Source: Neocallimastix lanati (nom. inval.) (Eukaryota; Neocallimastigomycota; Neocallimastigomycetes; Neocallimastigales; Neocallimastigaceae). Taken from it: a stretch of DNA of 35,000 nt. Where the stretch lies: assembly GCA_016946835.1 (NCBI GenBank), contig JACVTC010000146.1, positions 65,001 through 100,000 on the forward strand, written 5' to 3'. Under the pieces are notes generated by a model. The model ran no database searches, was not told the DNA's origin, and saw only the letters and a list, made by a program, of their open reading frames with translations. Positions 13,915 through 30,700 of the stretch are shown in pieces. Position 1 is the first letter of the stretch, and every line of letters begins with the position of its first letter. The position numbers were made by a program, and so were the translations under genes.

Positions 13915-14160
13915 AAAAAAGCCTGAAATTGTATTGCATTTATTGATACCAAAGGACATTTCATTTTTTATTAGCACAACAAAAAACGTGACGAAGTAGA
14001 GGCTTCATTTTTCTTTCACTAGGGGCTAAAAGAATAATATCATCAGCAAAAACACGCAAACAACAACATTTTTTATTACCAATACTGACACCATATTTAT
14101 CACGATTGTTTAAAATATTATTAATGAATAAATTAAACAGCTTTAAATCATAAATCATAC
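13915..14160 (-). pseudogene. LINE reverse-transcriptase fragment, frameshifted
   Basis: A 65-codon open stretch carries the non-LTR retrotransposon RT signature: LFNLFINNIL, KYGVSIG, then the catalytic FADDIILLAPSE block, and LL..V..CAN. After the A run near 13960 the frame shifts by one base. The shifted frame continues with EMSFGINKCNTISG, matching the W.M.IN..KC segment that normally follows FADD in LINE RTs. The piece covers only the palm core; no endonuclease, no 3' tail and no target duplication are visible. Its GC content is above that of the surroundings. It is therefore a broken and probably old fragment, inserted between GCN5 and CSTF1. Confidence 0.8.
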
Positions 14161-14340
14161 AATAATTTTATATTTAAATATTAATACTAAAAATATAAAT
14201 TTTTACTTTTATAATTATTTTGTAAAGTTTGATTTTTTAAAAAAATAATGATTATTTAATTAATTCTTTTCAATAAAACTATAATTTAGAATATATAAAA
14301 ACGTTAAATCTTTTATATTTTTATTTATAAAACTGTCATT

Positions 14341-14424
<84 letters not shown>

Positions 14425-14660
14425 AATAAATAAAACATACATATACAAAAAAAAAAAAAAAAGAAATAATTTTAATTTTTATTCATTTCAAAATGATAAT
14501 TGATTATAAAATTTATTTAATTTAAAAATAATTTTTTATATACTGTAGCTTTAAGATATTTATAATTTAGGTTATTACATTACAAATTATTCAATTTTTT
14601 TTTTTTTTTTTTTTTTTTTGTTGTTGTTGTTACTGTATTCTATTCTATTATATTTCAATA
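14161..14660. other. AT-rich spacer with (TAAA)n microsatellite
   Basis: Between the LINE scrap and the CSTF1 stop codon. It contains about 20 units of TAAA (14343-14425), a poly(A) run and a poly(T)/(GTT)n tract (14597-14630). No coding signal was seen. Confidence 0.6.
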
Positions 14661-14765
14661 TTATATTTCAATATTCCAATAACGAGCTTTATTATCATCA
14701 CTACATGTAACAAATCCTGATTCTGTTGGCGATGCAGCAATACAGTGAACAACACCAGTTGGTCC

Positions 14766-14806
<41 letters not shown>

Positions 14807-15445
14807 TTGTTTAAAAAAAAATAATAATAATAAAAGAAAAAAAAAAAAAAAAAAGTAAATAAATAAAATTTATACATAGATATATATTTTAATAACATTT
14901 AATATATAATAATTACCTGTCCATCTTTGAAGTAAACTTCCTGTTCTTGAATCCCAACATACAATTGTATTATTCGTTTCATCACTACTAAGAACAAAGT
15001 CTTCATTATATGTAAACGTAATATTACATGATGTTTTCTATAAAAATATTATTGATTGATATATTATAATTAGTACTTTATAATAATAATAATAATAATA
15101 ATAATAATTATAATAATAACAATAATAAATAGATAAATTTAAATAATAAAAAATGGAAAAATTATATATATATAAAGATCTTTTAAATAATAAATTGGGT
15201 AGTGAATGATTATAATTACCATTTGAAGAGCACCTTCATATTTCTGAATAACTTTACCAGAAGACATATCCCATAATCTTCCAATTGAGTCTTTACCATT
15301 AGATAATAAATATTTAGAATTTCTAGAAAATTTAACAGAACTAACACTAGCACCACCATGTGCTATATATATATATATATATAACGATTAATATCGGATA
15401 AACAAACATTTTAAATAATAATTTATATAATTTCTAAATTATCTT

Positions 15446-15486
<41 letters not shown>

Positions 15487-16132
15487 TTGTTATGTTAATT
15501 TAAAAATTAAAAATTGGTTATGTTACCTTGTTCAATTGTATTAACACATTGACCACTAACACCATCATAAATCTTTATAGAACCATCATCACTACATGTA
15601 ACTAATTTAAAAAAAAATACAAATATATATAATAAATTTATAATAATAATAATTTAATATTTTTAGATTATATTTTATAACGATACTTTATAGAAAAAAA
15701 AATTTTTTTTATAATTGTTATACTAAATCAAAATAATAATAATAATAAAAAAAAAAAAAAAAAAAAAATAAAAATAAAGAAATACCAAAAATATTTCCTT
15801 GAGGAGCATAGTTAACCTATAAATAAATAAAATAAATAAATAAATAAAATAATTAATAAATAAATAAATAAAAAATTAATAAATAAAATAATAAATAAAT
15901 ATAACTTTTTTAATTAAATAGAATTTCTAAACTAATTATGAAAAAAAAAAAAAAATCTTATACTATAAATATTTTTTTTTTAATTTAGTATTTTATAACA
16001 AAAAAAAATGAGCTATCTAAAAATTTACTTGATTAATTCTTGCTCTATGATAATCATTTGGATTTGGAGGTATATAACATTGGAAAGATTTAACATCATA
16101 GATACGAACAGCTGGATGATCAGAACCTTTTT

Positions 16133-16183
<51 letters not shown>

Positions 16184-18497
16184 TAAAAATTTTATTAAAA
16201 TATTAAAATAAATAAATAAATAAATAAATTTTTTTTACTATATAAAAAATTAATTATTTTTATTTTTATTTTTATTTTTATTTTTATTTTTATTTTTATT
16301 TTATACCTGCTAATATAAAATCACCAGATGGATGGAAGCATATAGATCGTACAGGATAAGAATCCTTTAATATATATATATATTATTTAAATTATTTCAA
16401 TAAAAAAAAAAAAAAAAAATCAAGTTTAATAATCAATTATAAATCATAGTAATCGATAATTTTATTAGATTTTTATATAATTTATATTATTTATGATATT
16501 ATTATTTTTAAAAATACAATACAATAACAAATAATATAAAATAAAATAATAATATATTACTTGAAGATATCTGAAGGAACGTTTAACAGATGGTTTTTGT
16601 AAATCATAAATCTTAATACTTTTATCTTCTGATGCTGAAGCTAAAGCTAAACCTCCTGGATGCCAACTAATATCGGTAACTGTTGAGGCATGATCATAAA
16701 GAGTACGAATTACCGGTCTTTCTTCATCCGTTCTCATATTCATTTTTGCAACATCTAAAACTTTTAAAGAAGTATCAGCACTACCGGTTGCAATATATTT
16801 ACCTAATATATAGTATATATTTTATTCAAATTATTTTTTTTCATTTTTCATTTTTATTTTTATTTTTATTTTTTTTTTTTATTTTTATATATATATTTTA
16901 ATTTTAGTAAATTCAAGTTATTATTTAATTCAATTTTTTTTTTTTTTTTTAATTCATTTATTAGAATAGTATTACTATAATATTATGTTGTTATTACCAT
17001 CTTGACTGTAAACAGCAACTCTACAACTGGCTTTATGTGATGTAGTATATAAAGTAGAATAATTTGGAGCAACTCTTGAAGCTATATATATTTATTATTT
17101 ATTTATTTTGTTATTTAAAGATTAAAAATTATATTTATATATAATTAATAATAATAAATAAAAAGAAACTATTACAATACTATTATTAATATAAGTGATT
17201 TTGTAATAAAAAAAAAATTTACCTATTTTTGTATTAGAATCTGGTTCAATATTTAAACAACGATCTTCGTCCTCTTCAGCGTCTTCTTCATCAGCAGCAC
17301 TTGGATGAATATCTTCATTAACTATATATGTTCCAATATAATAATTATATTAATAATTATTAGAAATTAAAAACAAAAGAATTACAATTAATAATTATTA
17401 ATTATAATTAAATTAATATTAAAAATTATGATATTCCATTTAAAGAAACTTTTTTCATGGGGAATATCGTCATTATTAAAATAATATCAGCATTATAATA
17501 AATAATACACTACTTGTTTCAGCTTTCGTTCCAAGATACAATAATTCAGCAAGTCTATTATAATAAAATATAATCGGTAATAATAATAATAATAAAAAAA
17601 AGAAAAAAAAAAAAGAAATTGTTATTAACGTACTTATTTATTTATTTATCATTATTTTTCATTATTATTATATATATATATTTTGTTTTTATTTTTCTTT
17701 TTTTTTTTTTTTTTTTTTTTTTATAAATTTATTAACCAAATTTAAATAATATACCTTGAGGAAGCTGAGTATGCTGGTGTTATATTAGTACTTTCAGCTA
17801 TTACTGATGCTGCATTATCTAATTCATAGTATTGTAATTGACTGATTTCAAAGTAATAAATGGACATATATAAATTAAATTTTCATTAGTCAATTATTAT
17901 CCACAAAAAATGAATGAAATATAGAATAGGTTTTAAATAGGAAAAAATTTAATAATTTAATTTTATTTTAATATTATGAATAAGTTTATTGTATTTTTTT
18001 TTCTTTTCATTTTTCTTTTTCATTTTTTTTATCTTTTTATTAGAATTATTTAATTAAATAATTAATTACTAAAATAAACCAATAAATTGTTTATTTTAAT
18101 AATCGACTGATTAATTTGATTTTATTATTATTATTATCATTATCATCATTGGTTATAGAAAAACTAATTAACAATTTATTTTCCTTGCAAATATCAATTT
18201 ATGAGATTTATTTCTACGTTTAATATCATCAATTTTTATACAATTCGATTATTTTTTAGATATATACATTTAACTGTTTTCTATTCATTATAATATTTCA
18301 AAAAAATGCATTGAAATAACTATGATAATTCCTGATAGTACTTATATTTTATCATTAAAAGTAAAAAAATTTTTTTATTTATTTTGAATTTTTTTTTTTT
18401 TTTGGATTTAAATTGAAATTTACCTAATAATTAATTGTAAAACTTCATCTTTTTCCAAAGTATTTGGAGTTTCCTGTTCTTCATTTTCTTCCATCAT
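14661..18497 (-). CDS. CSTF1: Cleavage stimulation factor subunit 1 (CstF50), WD40 protein, 13 exons
   Basis: Minus-strand exons: 18497-18424, 17841-17755, 17554-17514, 17321-17223, 17081-16998, 16802-16561, 16364-16307, 16126-16029, 15816-15786, 15601-15527, 15362-15220, 15037-14917, 14764-14661. All joins keep frame, giving 418 aa (human 431). CstF50 is part of the CstF complex that binds the G/U-rich element and promotes pre-mRNA cleavage before polyadenylation. The N-terminus (EVLQLIISQLQYYELDNAA) matches its homodimerisation helices. An acidic linker (AADEEDAEEDEDR) follows. The WD40 propeller has family-specific words: RPVIRTLYDH, KPSVKRSFRYLQ, VRSICFHPSGDFILAG, QCYIPPNPNDYHRARINQVNY, SNGKDSIGRLWDMSSGK, and the terminal GFVTCSDDNKARYWNIEI. 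These separate CstF50 from generic WD40 proteins. The 582-bp first intron and the smaller introns hold only AT repeats. Confidence 0.94.
16138..16178. repeat. Poly(A) run in a CSTF1 intron
   Basis: About 38 A bases (poly(T) in the sense strand) sit a few bases upstream of the acceptor of the exon 16126-16029, acting as an extreme polypyrimidine tract. Most other introns here end in the same way. Confidence 0.7.
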
Positions 18498-19072
18498 TTT
18501 GATTTTTTTAAAAATATAATTTTTAATTACAATTTATAATTATGAGCTATACCTTTAAAAATACTTTATTTTATTATTATTATTTTTTTTTAAAAAAATG
18601 AAAAGTTTTGATGATATAATTTTTTGATTATTATAAAAAGAATATATTTTATATAAAATATATGAATATATATACATAAAAATTATATATATTAAAATAA
18701 TAATAATAAATATAAATTTGTTAGTATATTAAATAAAATTAAAATTTAAAATGAAATTTGATTACGAAAATTACAAATATTTTAATAAAATTAATATGAT
18801 AAAAGAATTATACTTTTAATTATTATAATAATATAATTTAAAAGAGAAAAAAAAAAAAAAAAGTATAAATTCATCGTACATCAAATATATAATAATATAA
18901 AAAAAATTTTATAATACTCAAATTAATATAATATATAGTATAATTATTAATATTATTTCATAATATTTTGAATGAAATACTAAGAAGAAAAATAATAATA
19001 ATAATAATAATAATTAAATAAAATAAAAATAAAAATAAAGGAATAAGGAATAGAAAAAATAATAATAATAAT

Positions 19073-19115
<43 letters not shown>

Positions 19116-19497
19116 ATATTTAAGAGATTTCGAATTTTTTTAGTATTATAAAATTATAAATTTCATTTTTTGAAATTTCATTTTATTATTATTATTATTA
19201 TTATTAGTATGGTAAAATTAATATTAAATAAAAGAATTCAATTTGAATGTATGTATAAAATCTCATTAATTATCAAATATTCATTTAAATATATATATAT
19301 ATATACAAAAAAAAAAAAAAAAAAACAAATATAAATTTTAACTTTACATATAAAAATATTATTAACTTCTATATTAATATTTAATGATAATATTTACACT
19401 TATAATAATAATATAAGTAAATAAACGAATTACAGATTATATACAACGATTTTATTAACTGTTATTATTAAAGTACTTATATTATATATACAGACTT

Positions 19498-19530
<33 letters not shown>

Positions 19531-20363
19531 ATTTGTTTTGAAATATATATAAATAAAAAAAAAAATACATAATAAATATTAATATTATTTACTAAATATA
19601 TATTTTAAAAAAAAAAAAAAAAGAAAGAAATTTTTTTCAATTCTCTTCTGTAATAATAATTATTTATTTTCAAATTGTTTGAAAATTTACTTCTTTATAT
19701 ATTATATATTTACTTTTGAATTTTTTTTTGTTATTATTATCCTTTATAATTTGCTAGAGAAAGCTTTTATTAACAGTAGAAAAGAAAAAAAAATTTTTTT
19801 ATTTAAATATCTATAATAAAATAAAAATATATAAAAAAAATTATATAATTTATATATATTTATATATTTAAATATAATCCAATCATTTTTATATTAAATA
19901 AAAATAAAATTTTTTTTATAATTAATTTTTTTTTTTAATGTAACATCAATTTTTTTTTTTTTTTTTTTTTAAATATTTATTTTAAGAATATCAAATAATA
20001 TTTATATATATATAAAAAAAAGAGGTAATTAATAAAGAAGTCTATAAAAACTGCTGAATTAAGTTTCATTGAAAAATTATATTAATTTTAATAGAAACTT
20101 AATACTTCATAAATAAAATTTTTTTAAATTCTTTTTAATAAATTAATATATATATATATATTTTTTTTTAAAAATTTATATTTTATATATAAGATAAAAT
20201 TGAATTACTAATTATCATTATCATTATCATTATTATTTTATATTTATTTAATATATAAATTTATTTCATGGAATTTCAAATTTCATGTTGGTCAATTAAT
20301 TTTCATTTTATACAATTAATATTTATATTGGAATTCAATTGAAAATATTCCACATATACTGAT

Positions 20364-20394
<31 letters not shown>

Positions 20395-20574
20395 TTAATA
20401 TTGACGTACAATTAATTCAACTTCATCAAATATATTTTTATTAAATTTTATTTTATTATATTTTTTTATTTTTTTTAAATACAATATTTCAAAAAAAAAA
20501 AAAAAAATAATAATGATTAAATAATTTGAAATTGAAAATAATAAAAAATAATAGTATATAATAAAATAGATAAA
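18498..20574. other. Divergent intergenic region between CSTF1 and ITPA
   Basis: About 2.1 kb with many poly(A)/poly(T) runs (for example 19079-19111, 19499-19529, 19951-19970), (TA)n tracts and (TTA)n tracts. No coding stretch was seen. It must carry the promoters of both divergent genes, but no individual element can be supported. Confidence 0.5.
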
Positions 20575-21171
20575 ATGGGTAAAGATAAAGTTGAAAGTGA
20601 AACTACTACAGAAAAAAAAGAAATTGTTTTTGTAACTGGTAATATTAACAAATTAAAGGAAGTCAATGCCATTCTTGATCTAGATAAACCTCTTAAGAAT
20701 CAAAAAATTGATTTACCAGAACTTCAAGGTCCTTCAACTCAATATATTGCTACTCAAAAATGTCTTGAAGCTGCCAGAAGAGTGAATGGTCCAGTTTTAA
20801 CGGAAGATACTTCTCTTCATTTTAACTCATTAAAGGGTCTTCCAGGTCCATACATTAAATGGTTCTTAGAGAAATTAGGTCATATTGGTTTAAATAATAT
20901 TCTTGAAGCGTATGAAGACAAGTCAGCCTATGCCTTATGTACTTTTGCGTACTGTGAAGGTCCAGGAAAAGAAGTTAAACTTTTTGAAGGTAGAACCGAT
21001 GGTAAAATTGTGATGCCACGTGGTCCAACTGATTTTGGATGGGATCCAATATTCCAACCCGATGGTTTTGAACAAACCTATGCTGAAATGCCAAAATCTA
21101 TGAAAAATACTATATCTCATCGTTATAAGGCCTTAGAAAAAGTTAAGAAGTTCTTAAAAACCTTAAATTAA
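20575..21171 (+). CDS. ITPA: Inosine triphosphate pyrophosphatase (ITPase/HAM1 family)
   Basis: 198 aa, one exon (human ITPA is 194). It hydrolyses ITP, dITP and XTP to monophosphates plus pyrophosphate in the cytosol, keeping deaminated purines out of RNA and DNA. Visible motifs are [11 protein letters not shown] (21-29, the N-terminal phosphate-binding TGN..K), [30 protein letters not shown] with the acidic metal-binding residues, [46 protein letters not shown] and the C-terminal ISHRYKAL (Ser181-His182-Arg183). All expected active-site blocks are present, so it should be active. It is the only intronless conserved gene here and is less AT-rich than its neighbours. Its sequence is eukaryote-type rather than bacterial RdgB-type, so transfer from bacteria is not indicated. 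A 14-residue charged leader precedes the domain. Confidence 0.97.
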   Translation: MGKDKVESETTTEKKEIVFVTGNINKLKEVNAILDLDKPLKNQKIDLPELQGPSTQYIATQKCLEAARRVNGPVLTEDTSLHFNSLKGLPGPYIKWFLEKLGHIGLNNILEAYEDKSAYALCTFAYCEGPGKEVKLFEGRTDGKIVMPRGPTDFGWDPIFQPDGFEQTYAEMPKSMKNTISHRYKALEKVKKFLKTLN

Positions 21172-21572
21172 TAAAAAAAAAAAAAAAGTAATAATAATAA
21201 TAATAATAAATAATTATAATAATTATAAATAATAATAATAATGATAGTAAAAATAATAAAAATAATAAAAGGGGACAAACAAACATAAAGAACATAAAGA
21301 ACAAAGTTTTTTTTTTTTTTTAAAAAAAAAAAAAGAAGTTTGAAGATTAATAAATAATTTTTATTTTTAAAAATAGTTTTTTATATATATATATTTATAT
21401 TTATATACTTTTACATTTTTTTTTTTTTTAATGAAGATTAGTAATACTTTGATTCTTAATTAAAAAAAAAAAAAGAGTAATCTATGCATATATAAAATAT
21501 TTATTTTGTTTAATAGATATGTAATAATGACTATAATTCCATTTGATTTATTTTATATAATAATTAATAATA

Positions 21573-21606
<34 letters not shown>

Positions 21607-22655
21607 ATTTAAAACTTTTTTTTTAAGTAATTTAATTATAAATTTATTCTCATTTTTTATTCTATTTTCTTTTTTTCTTTTTTTCTTTTTTATTATTTCT
21701 ATTATTTTTTTTTTTTTTTTATTGTATTTTTTCTTTTCTCCACCACTTATATTATTATGGTTTTGTTTTGTTTTTGTTTTGTTTTTATTTGTTTCTTTTC
21801 ATATTTTGTATATTATAAACAATTTTATCTGCTTATTATTATTATACATATTACAATAAAGATAAGTAAAATATGAGACTAGAAAAAAAAATATATATAT
21901 ATCTATAGATATATATATGAATAGATATAAAAAAATTTTATATAAATTTCTAAAAATAACAAATCTATAATTAAAATTATAAATATATAAAATATAATAT
22001 TAACATCAATTTTTATCTTGAAATATATTTATATTATATTATATATATATATATAAATTTTTTCTTTTCTTTTTTTTTTTCTCTTTTCTCTTTTCTTTAA
22101 TTTAATCTTTTGATTTATTTTTATTATATTAAATTTAATTAAATTTAAATTTTTTTTTTTTTTTTTTTGAAATAATTTTAATAAATTTAATCATTTTTTT
22201 ATTTTATTTTTTTATTATTAATTTTTTATTATTTTTTATTATTAATTTTTTATTTTTTATTATTTTTATTTTTATTTTTTTATCTTTATTATTTTAAGAA
22301 AAGGAATAAAAAAAATTTTTTTTAAAGTAATAAAAATAAAAAATAAAAATAAAAATAATAAAAAAAATTTTTTTATTCTTCTTTTTTAATTTTTACTTTT
22401 TTTATTTCTTTATAGTTAATAAAAAGAAAAAGAAAAGAAAAAAAAAAATAAAAGAAAAGGAAAAGAAAAGGAAAAGAAAAGAAGAGAAGAGAAGAATATT
22501 ATTAAAAATTATTATTTTCTTTTTTATTTTATTTTATTTTATTTTATTATACTATATATTGAATTTTATTGATTAGATCTTTATTATAGTTTTATTCGGT
22601 TTTTTAACACCTAGTTTTATAAAATATAATATACAATTATATACATACAAACATA

Positions 22656-22693
<38 letters not shown>

Positions 22694-22794
22694 AATTTTA
22701 TTTTTATTTGATATACCTTTCCTTCAAAAGAAAAAAAATTTTTTTTTTAAACTTTTTTAATCTTTTTTTTTTTTTTTTTTTTTTTTGAAAAAGA
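21172..22794. other. Intergenic region between ITPA and the MEI4-like gene
   Basis: About 1.6 kb of homopolymers, T-rich stretches (21600-21730), A/G-rich tracts such as AAAAGGAAAAG (22425-22495) and (TA)n runs. Long Phe/Lys open frames within it are composition artefacts. No gene was recognised. Confidence 0.55.
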
Positions 22795-26635
<3,841 letters not shown>

Positions 26636-27200
26636 AATAGAATGAATACTTTTTTTTTTTTTTTTTATTATTAAGATATGGAATTAAAATACGAACTAAT
26701 GTTTAAAGAATTTCTAAATGATTAAGTCTGTAAATTTTAATTAAATTTTAGTATTTTTTACTGGTTATAAAAAGAATTAATTAAAAAATTAATAAAAAAA
26801 AATTTTTTTTTTTTTAATTCTTTATATATATATATATATATAAACTAATTTTATTAAATAAATAAATAAATAAATAATAAATAAATAAAATTTTTTAACA
26901 TTTACTGAGTAAGAGACATATTTTTCATTAATAAAAAAGAGAGAATATAAATAATAATAATAAAATAAATAAATGAAAATAAAAAAATGAAAATAAAATA
27001 AAAAATTTTTTTTTTTTTTTTTTTTTTTTTTCAAATATTAAAAAGATTTATTATTAAATAATTCCATGGATTATGGATTATGGAAATACCAATACCTATT
27101 ACTTATACCTATACCTATTATTATTTATTAAAATTATTATTATTTTATTATTATTATTATGTATTATTATTATTATTGTTGTTAGTATTATTATTATTAT
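26636..27200. other. Spacer between the MEI4-like gene and the copia element
   Basis: A/T homopolymers, (TAAA)n near 26855-26888, a short tandem region (GGATTAT x2 and ATACCTA variants, 27063-27120) and an interrupted (TTA)n microsatellite (about 27118-27200) into which the copia element inserted. No gene was seen. Confidence 0.6.
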
Positions 27201-27540
27201 TGTTAAAGTATTAAATAATATAAATAAATAAACTTAATAATTTAGGTTTATAATTAAATAATAGAAAATATAAATCATAAATATTTATGTAAAAAACTAA
27301 ACTTAAAATGTAAATTAACATTATTTATGTTAATACATAATTAAATGTAAATCATTAAATTTATCATGCGCATGTAAATAATCTCTTTATTCTTGTTTAT
27401 TCACGTGAAATAATAATATAGTTTATATAAAAATAATTGTTTATTTTATAGACGAAAATTTGCGACTTTCGTCAATAAGTAATTTTATAATAAATAAATA
27501 AATGTATAAATTATTAATAACTAAATAAATTACTTTAATA
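27201..27540 (+). repeat. 5' LTR of copia element
   Basis: 340 bp. It holds two perfect 10-bp palindromes, CATGCGCATG (27365-27374) and TTCACGTGAA (27400-27409, an E-box CACGTG core). A 7-bp stem GACGAAA/TTTCGTC (27451-27457 and 27467-27473, 9-nt loop) follows. These are the only GC-bearing words in an otherwise A/T sequence and are the best candidates for promoter or RNA-structure signals. Confidence 0.95.
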
Positions 27541-27542
27541 GA

Positions 27543-27567
27543 TTAAGAGTCTCATCTGTACTCTTAA
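27543..27567 (+). promoter_or_regulatory. Hairpin just inside the 5' LTR, at the primer-binding position
   Basis: TTAAGAGT (27543-27550) pairs perfectly with ACTCTTAA (27560-27567) around the 9-nt loop CTCATCTGT, beginning two bases after the LTR. The tRNA primer-binding site normally lies here, but the sequence matches no tRNA 3' end I know. It could be a half-tRNA site, a self-priming structure or a packaging signal. Confidence 0.5.
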
Positions 27568-27727
27568 CATTCTCATATAATATTGATAAAATAATATAAA
27601 ATATCTTTATTAAAATAAAATATTAATTAAATAAAATATTAATAAAATTACATAATAAAAACACAAAATAATCTTCTTAAAACCCAAATATATAATAATA
27701 TTAATTATTAAATTAAAAATTAATTAA

Positions 27728-30700
27728 ATGAGTGATTTTATCCCGTTCAAAAAGGAAGCCATATTGAATGGCAAAAATTTTAATATATGGTATGATAATT
27801 TAACGGACATATTGGAGAAAGATGACTTAGCTGAATATCTAACTAAAGATATATTGGAAGAAGCCAAAAGGGACAATACCAAAAAGGAAGAAGAAATAAA
27901 GGAAATCAAGAAAACGAACACAAAAGTCCGTTATATTATTAAAAATACCATAAATTCCAAAATCCATGAAGATATTATTGGCATGAACACTCCATATGCC
28001 ATAATAAATTATCTAAGAGAAGAATACAAATTAAGTGAGAATGACATGACTCAATGGATTAGTAAACTTAAAAATGTCAAAGCTGAAAAGGAAACAGAAA
28101 TACCTTCAGCTATTAAGGAAATCTTTAAATTATTTAATGGCATGAACTCCTCCGGAAATATTATCTCCGAAAAAGAAAAAGTAAAATATTTATTAAGAGC
28201 ATTACCAAAAAGTTATAAAATGAAATTAACTTTAAATGGTAATGAAACAGCCGAAGAATTAAAAACAACTATAGTAAAAGATATAAACACCTGGTTATAT
28301 GTCGATGAACAAACAGATAAAGACCAACGATCATATGATCCAATGGACATCGACTATGCTGGGAAACTTGGATACAAGAATAGGAAAAATTTAAAAAACA
28401 AGAACAATAATAAAAATTTTTCCAAAAAAGGAAATCCAAGTAAACAAAACAACAAAGAAAAATTTAATAATAATAAATATAACAATAATAATAAATACTG
28501 CGAAATCTGTGAAAGGAGGGGTCATTCTACCAAAGAATGTAGGTATAATCCAAGAAACCCAAATGGATTATACAATAAATACTACATTCAAGATGAACAA
28601 AAATTAAATAATTATCACACTCATAATAATTGGCATAATGGAAGACCCATAAGATATATTAATTTAAATGATGAAAATAATGAAAATATATCTTATGATG
28701 ATATAAAGCCAATGTTTTATAAATATTATAATCCTAAAAGCAAAGGAAAATATGTGGATGATGATGATTCAGATGAATATCAAGAATCTGAAAAATCAAA
28801 TTGTTTCATAAATTATGATAAAGAAGACGTTAAAAATGAAGTTTTAATTAAAAATAATATAATAACACGAGTAGAAAATAAATTAAATTTAGCTAATGAA
28901 ATTTTTATAAATAATATTAATAAAAAGGAAATAAATACAAATAATACAAATGAAATTTTTAATATTAATTACAATAAAAAAGAAACATCAGAATGGTTAT
29001 ATGATTCAGGTGCTGGTGAACATATAACTAATGATCTAAGTCTGCTTAAAAATTTTAAAAAAGAAAAAATAAAGTTAAGATGTGCAAATAATACTTATTG
29101 CTATTTTGAAGGCCATGGTGAATTTGAATTTACTATTAATAATTATCATTTTAAATTTAACAAAGTATTATATTCAAAAGAAGTAGCTAAAAATATTATT
29201 AGTGGAATAGAATGGGCAAAACAAGATGTTAAAACCTTGACAGAAAAGGATAAACACAATAATATTATCCTCAGAATTTTAGATAACAATTATAATATTA
29301 TTGCCACATTCCAAGCTAATAATAACAATGAAGTTAAAATTGTAGTTACTCATTTCAATATTGAAAATGAAAGAAATAATAAAAATAATCTTATGGCAAT
29401 CCAAAATTTTCGGAATGCTGAAGAGTTAACTTGGCATCGACGGCTTGGTCATTTCTACCAAGAAGATTTGAAGAATTATCTAAATAATCATGAAATTAAC
29501 TTAGATAAGTGTGATGATTGCAAAATTGCGAAAATGAAACGCAATCCACACAATAAAACTCCTCCCAGAGCTAAAGAGATCTTAGAAGTTATACATTCAG
29601 ATATTATTGGTCCTATTAACACATCTTATACTGGAAAAAGGTTCATTCTTACTATCTTAGATGAAGCTTCTAGAAAATCATGGGTTTTTATAATGAAGAG
29701 TAAATCAGAAGCTACTGATATTATTATCAATACCTTAAGAATGCTTAATAATAAATATAAGGATCATAAAATTAAAGTTTTTAAATCGGATAACGCAAAG
29801 GAATATAAAAACAAGAAAATTGATTCCTTTTGCAATGAAAATGGAATTGAAAAAGTATTCTCTCCTCCGTATAATCCTGAAAATAATGGACTATGTGAAA
29901 GATTTAATCTTACTATTGTTTCCTGCGCGAAAACCTTGTTATATTGGAGTGGACTTAGTGAAAACTTCTGGGACTTTGCGATATTATACGCTAACTATAT
30001 ATACAACAAAGTTCCTCATTCTGGAATTCATAACAAAATTCCAGATGAAATATTCTACAAAAACAAAGTAAAAATTAATCACATCAAGGTATTCGGTTGT
30101 ATCACCTTCTATATTGACAGAAGCCAAAATAAATCCAAATTTTCACCTAATTCTAAGAAAGGAATTTTTCTTGGATTTAGTGAAAAAACTAATAGCTATA
30201 TTATTATGGATTTCAATGATAATTCAATTCATTATTGTAGAGAAATTTACTGTTTAGAAGATACTCCTGCTAATGTAAAATTAGCAAACAATAAATCAAA
30301 TCAATATGGTGATCAGGAATTTCTTACTTTTGATTTTTATTTTTCGAAGAATTTACCAGACTCATCTGGTGGAGAAAATCATAAAGCTGGTAACCATAGT
30401 AGTAAACCTTCTGAAAATAAATTTAATAACAACAACAAAGAAAATAGCAAAAATACCAAAGAAAATTATTCATCATTACCTATCACAAACAATGATGATT
30501 TACAAGAAAATTTAAATAAGGACAATTCCCCTAAAAGAGATAAAGGGAAAAGCCCAGAGACTGAGGATTCTAACGATACCAATATCAATAATAATATTGG
30601 TAAGGACAAAGAAATAAAAATCGCAGAAGAAGAGACCCAAAACTACAAAAATCAAGAAAATTTCAAAAATCATTCTGATGAAAATTTTTCTGATAATAAA

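Noticed and set aside
14701-14898. Minus-strand 65-codon open frame with Phe and Lys runs
   Set aside because: It overlaps the last CSTF1 exon out of frame and an intron homopolymer.
21506-21859. 117-codon Phe-rich open frame resembling a membrane protein
   Set aside because: The hydrophobicity comes from T-rich DNA. There are no conserved words, and it begins in a poly(A) tract after ITPA.
27451-27473. Intrinsic terminator in the copia LTR
   Set aside because: A stem followed by a T run is a bacterial termination signal. This is a eukaryotic element and no T run follows the stem.
27541-27569. LTR of the copia element ending at 27569 (TCTTAACA), with the 3' LTR truncated by 29 bp
   Set aside because: TTAACA would mirror TGTTAA, but identity between the LTRs stops exactly after CTTTAATA at 27540/33362. 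That end also mirrors TGTTAAAG in 7 of 8 positions, and an ATTAT duplicate follows at once. An intact 340-bp LTR explains all of this without a deletion.
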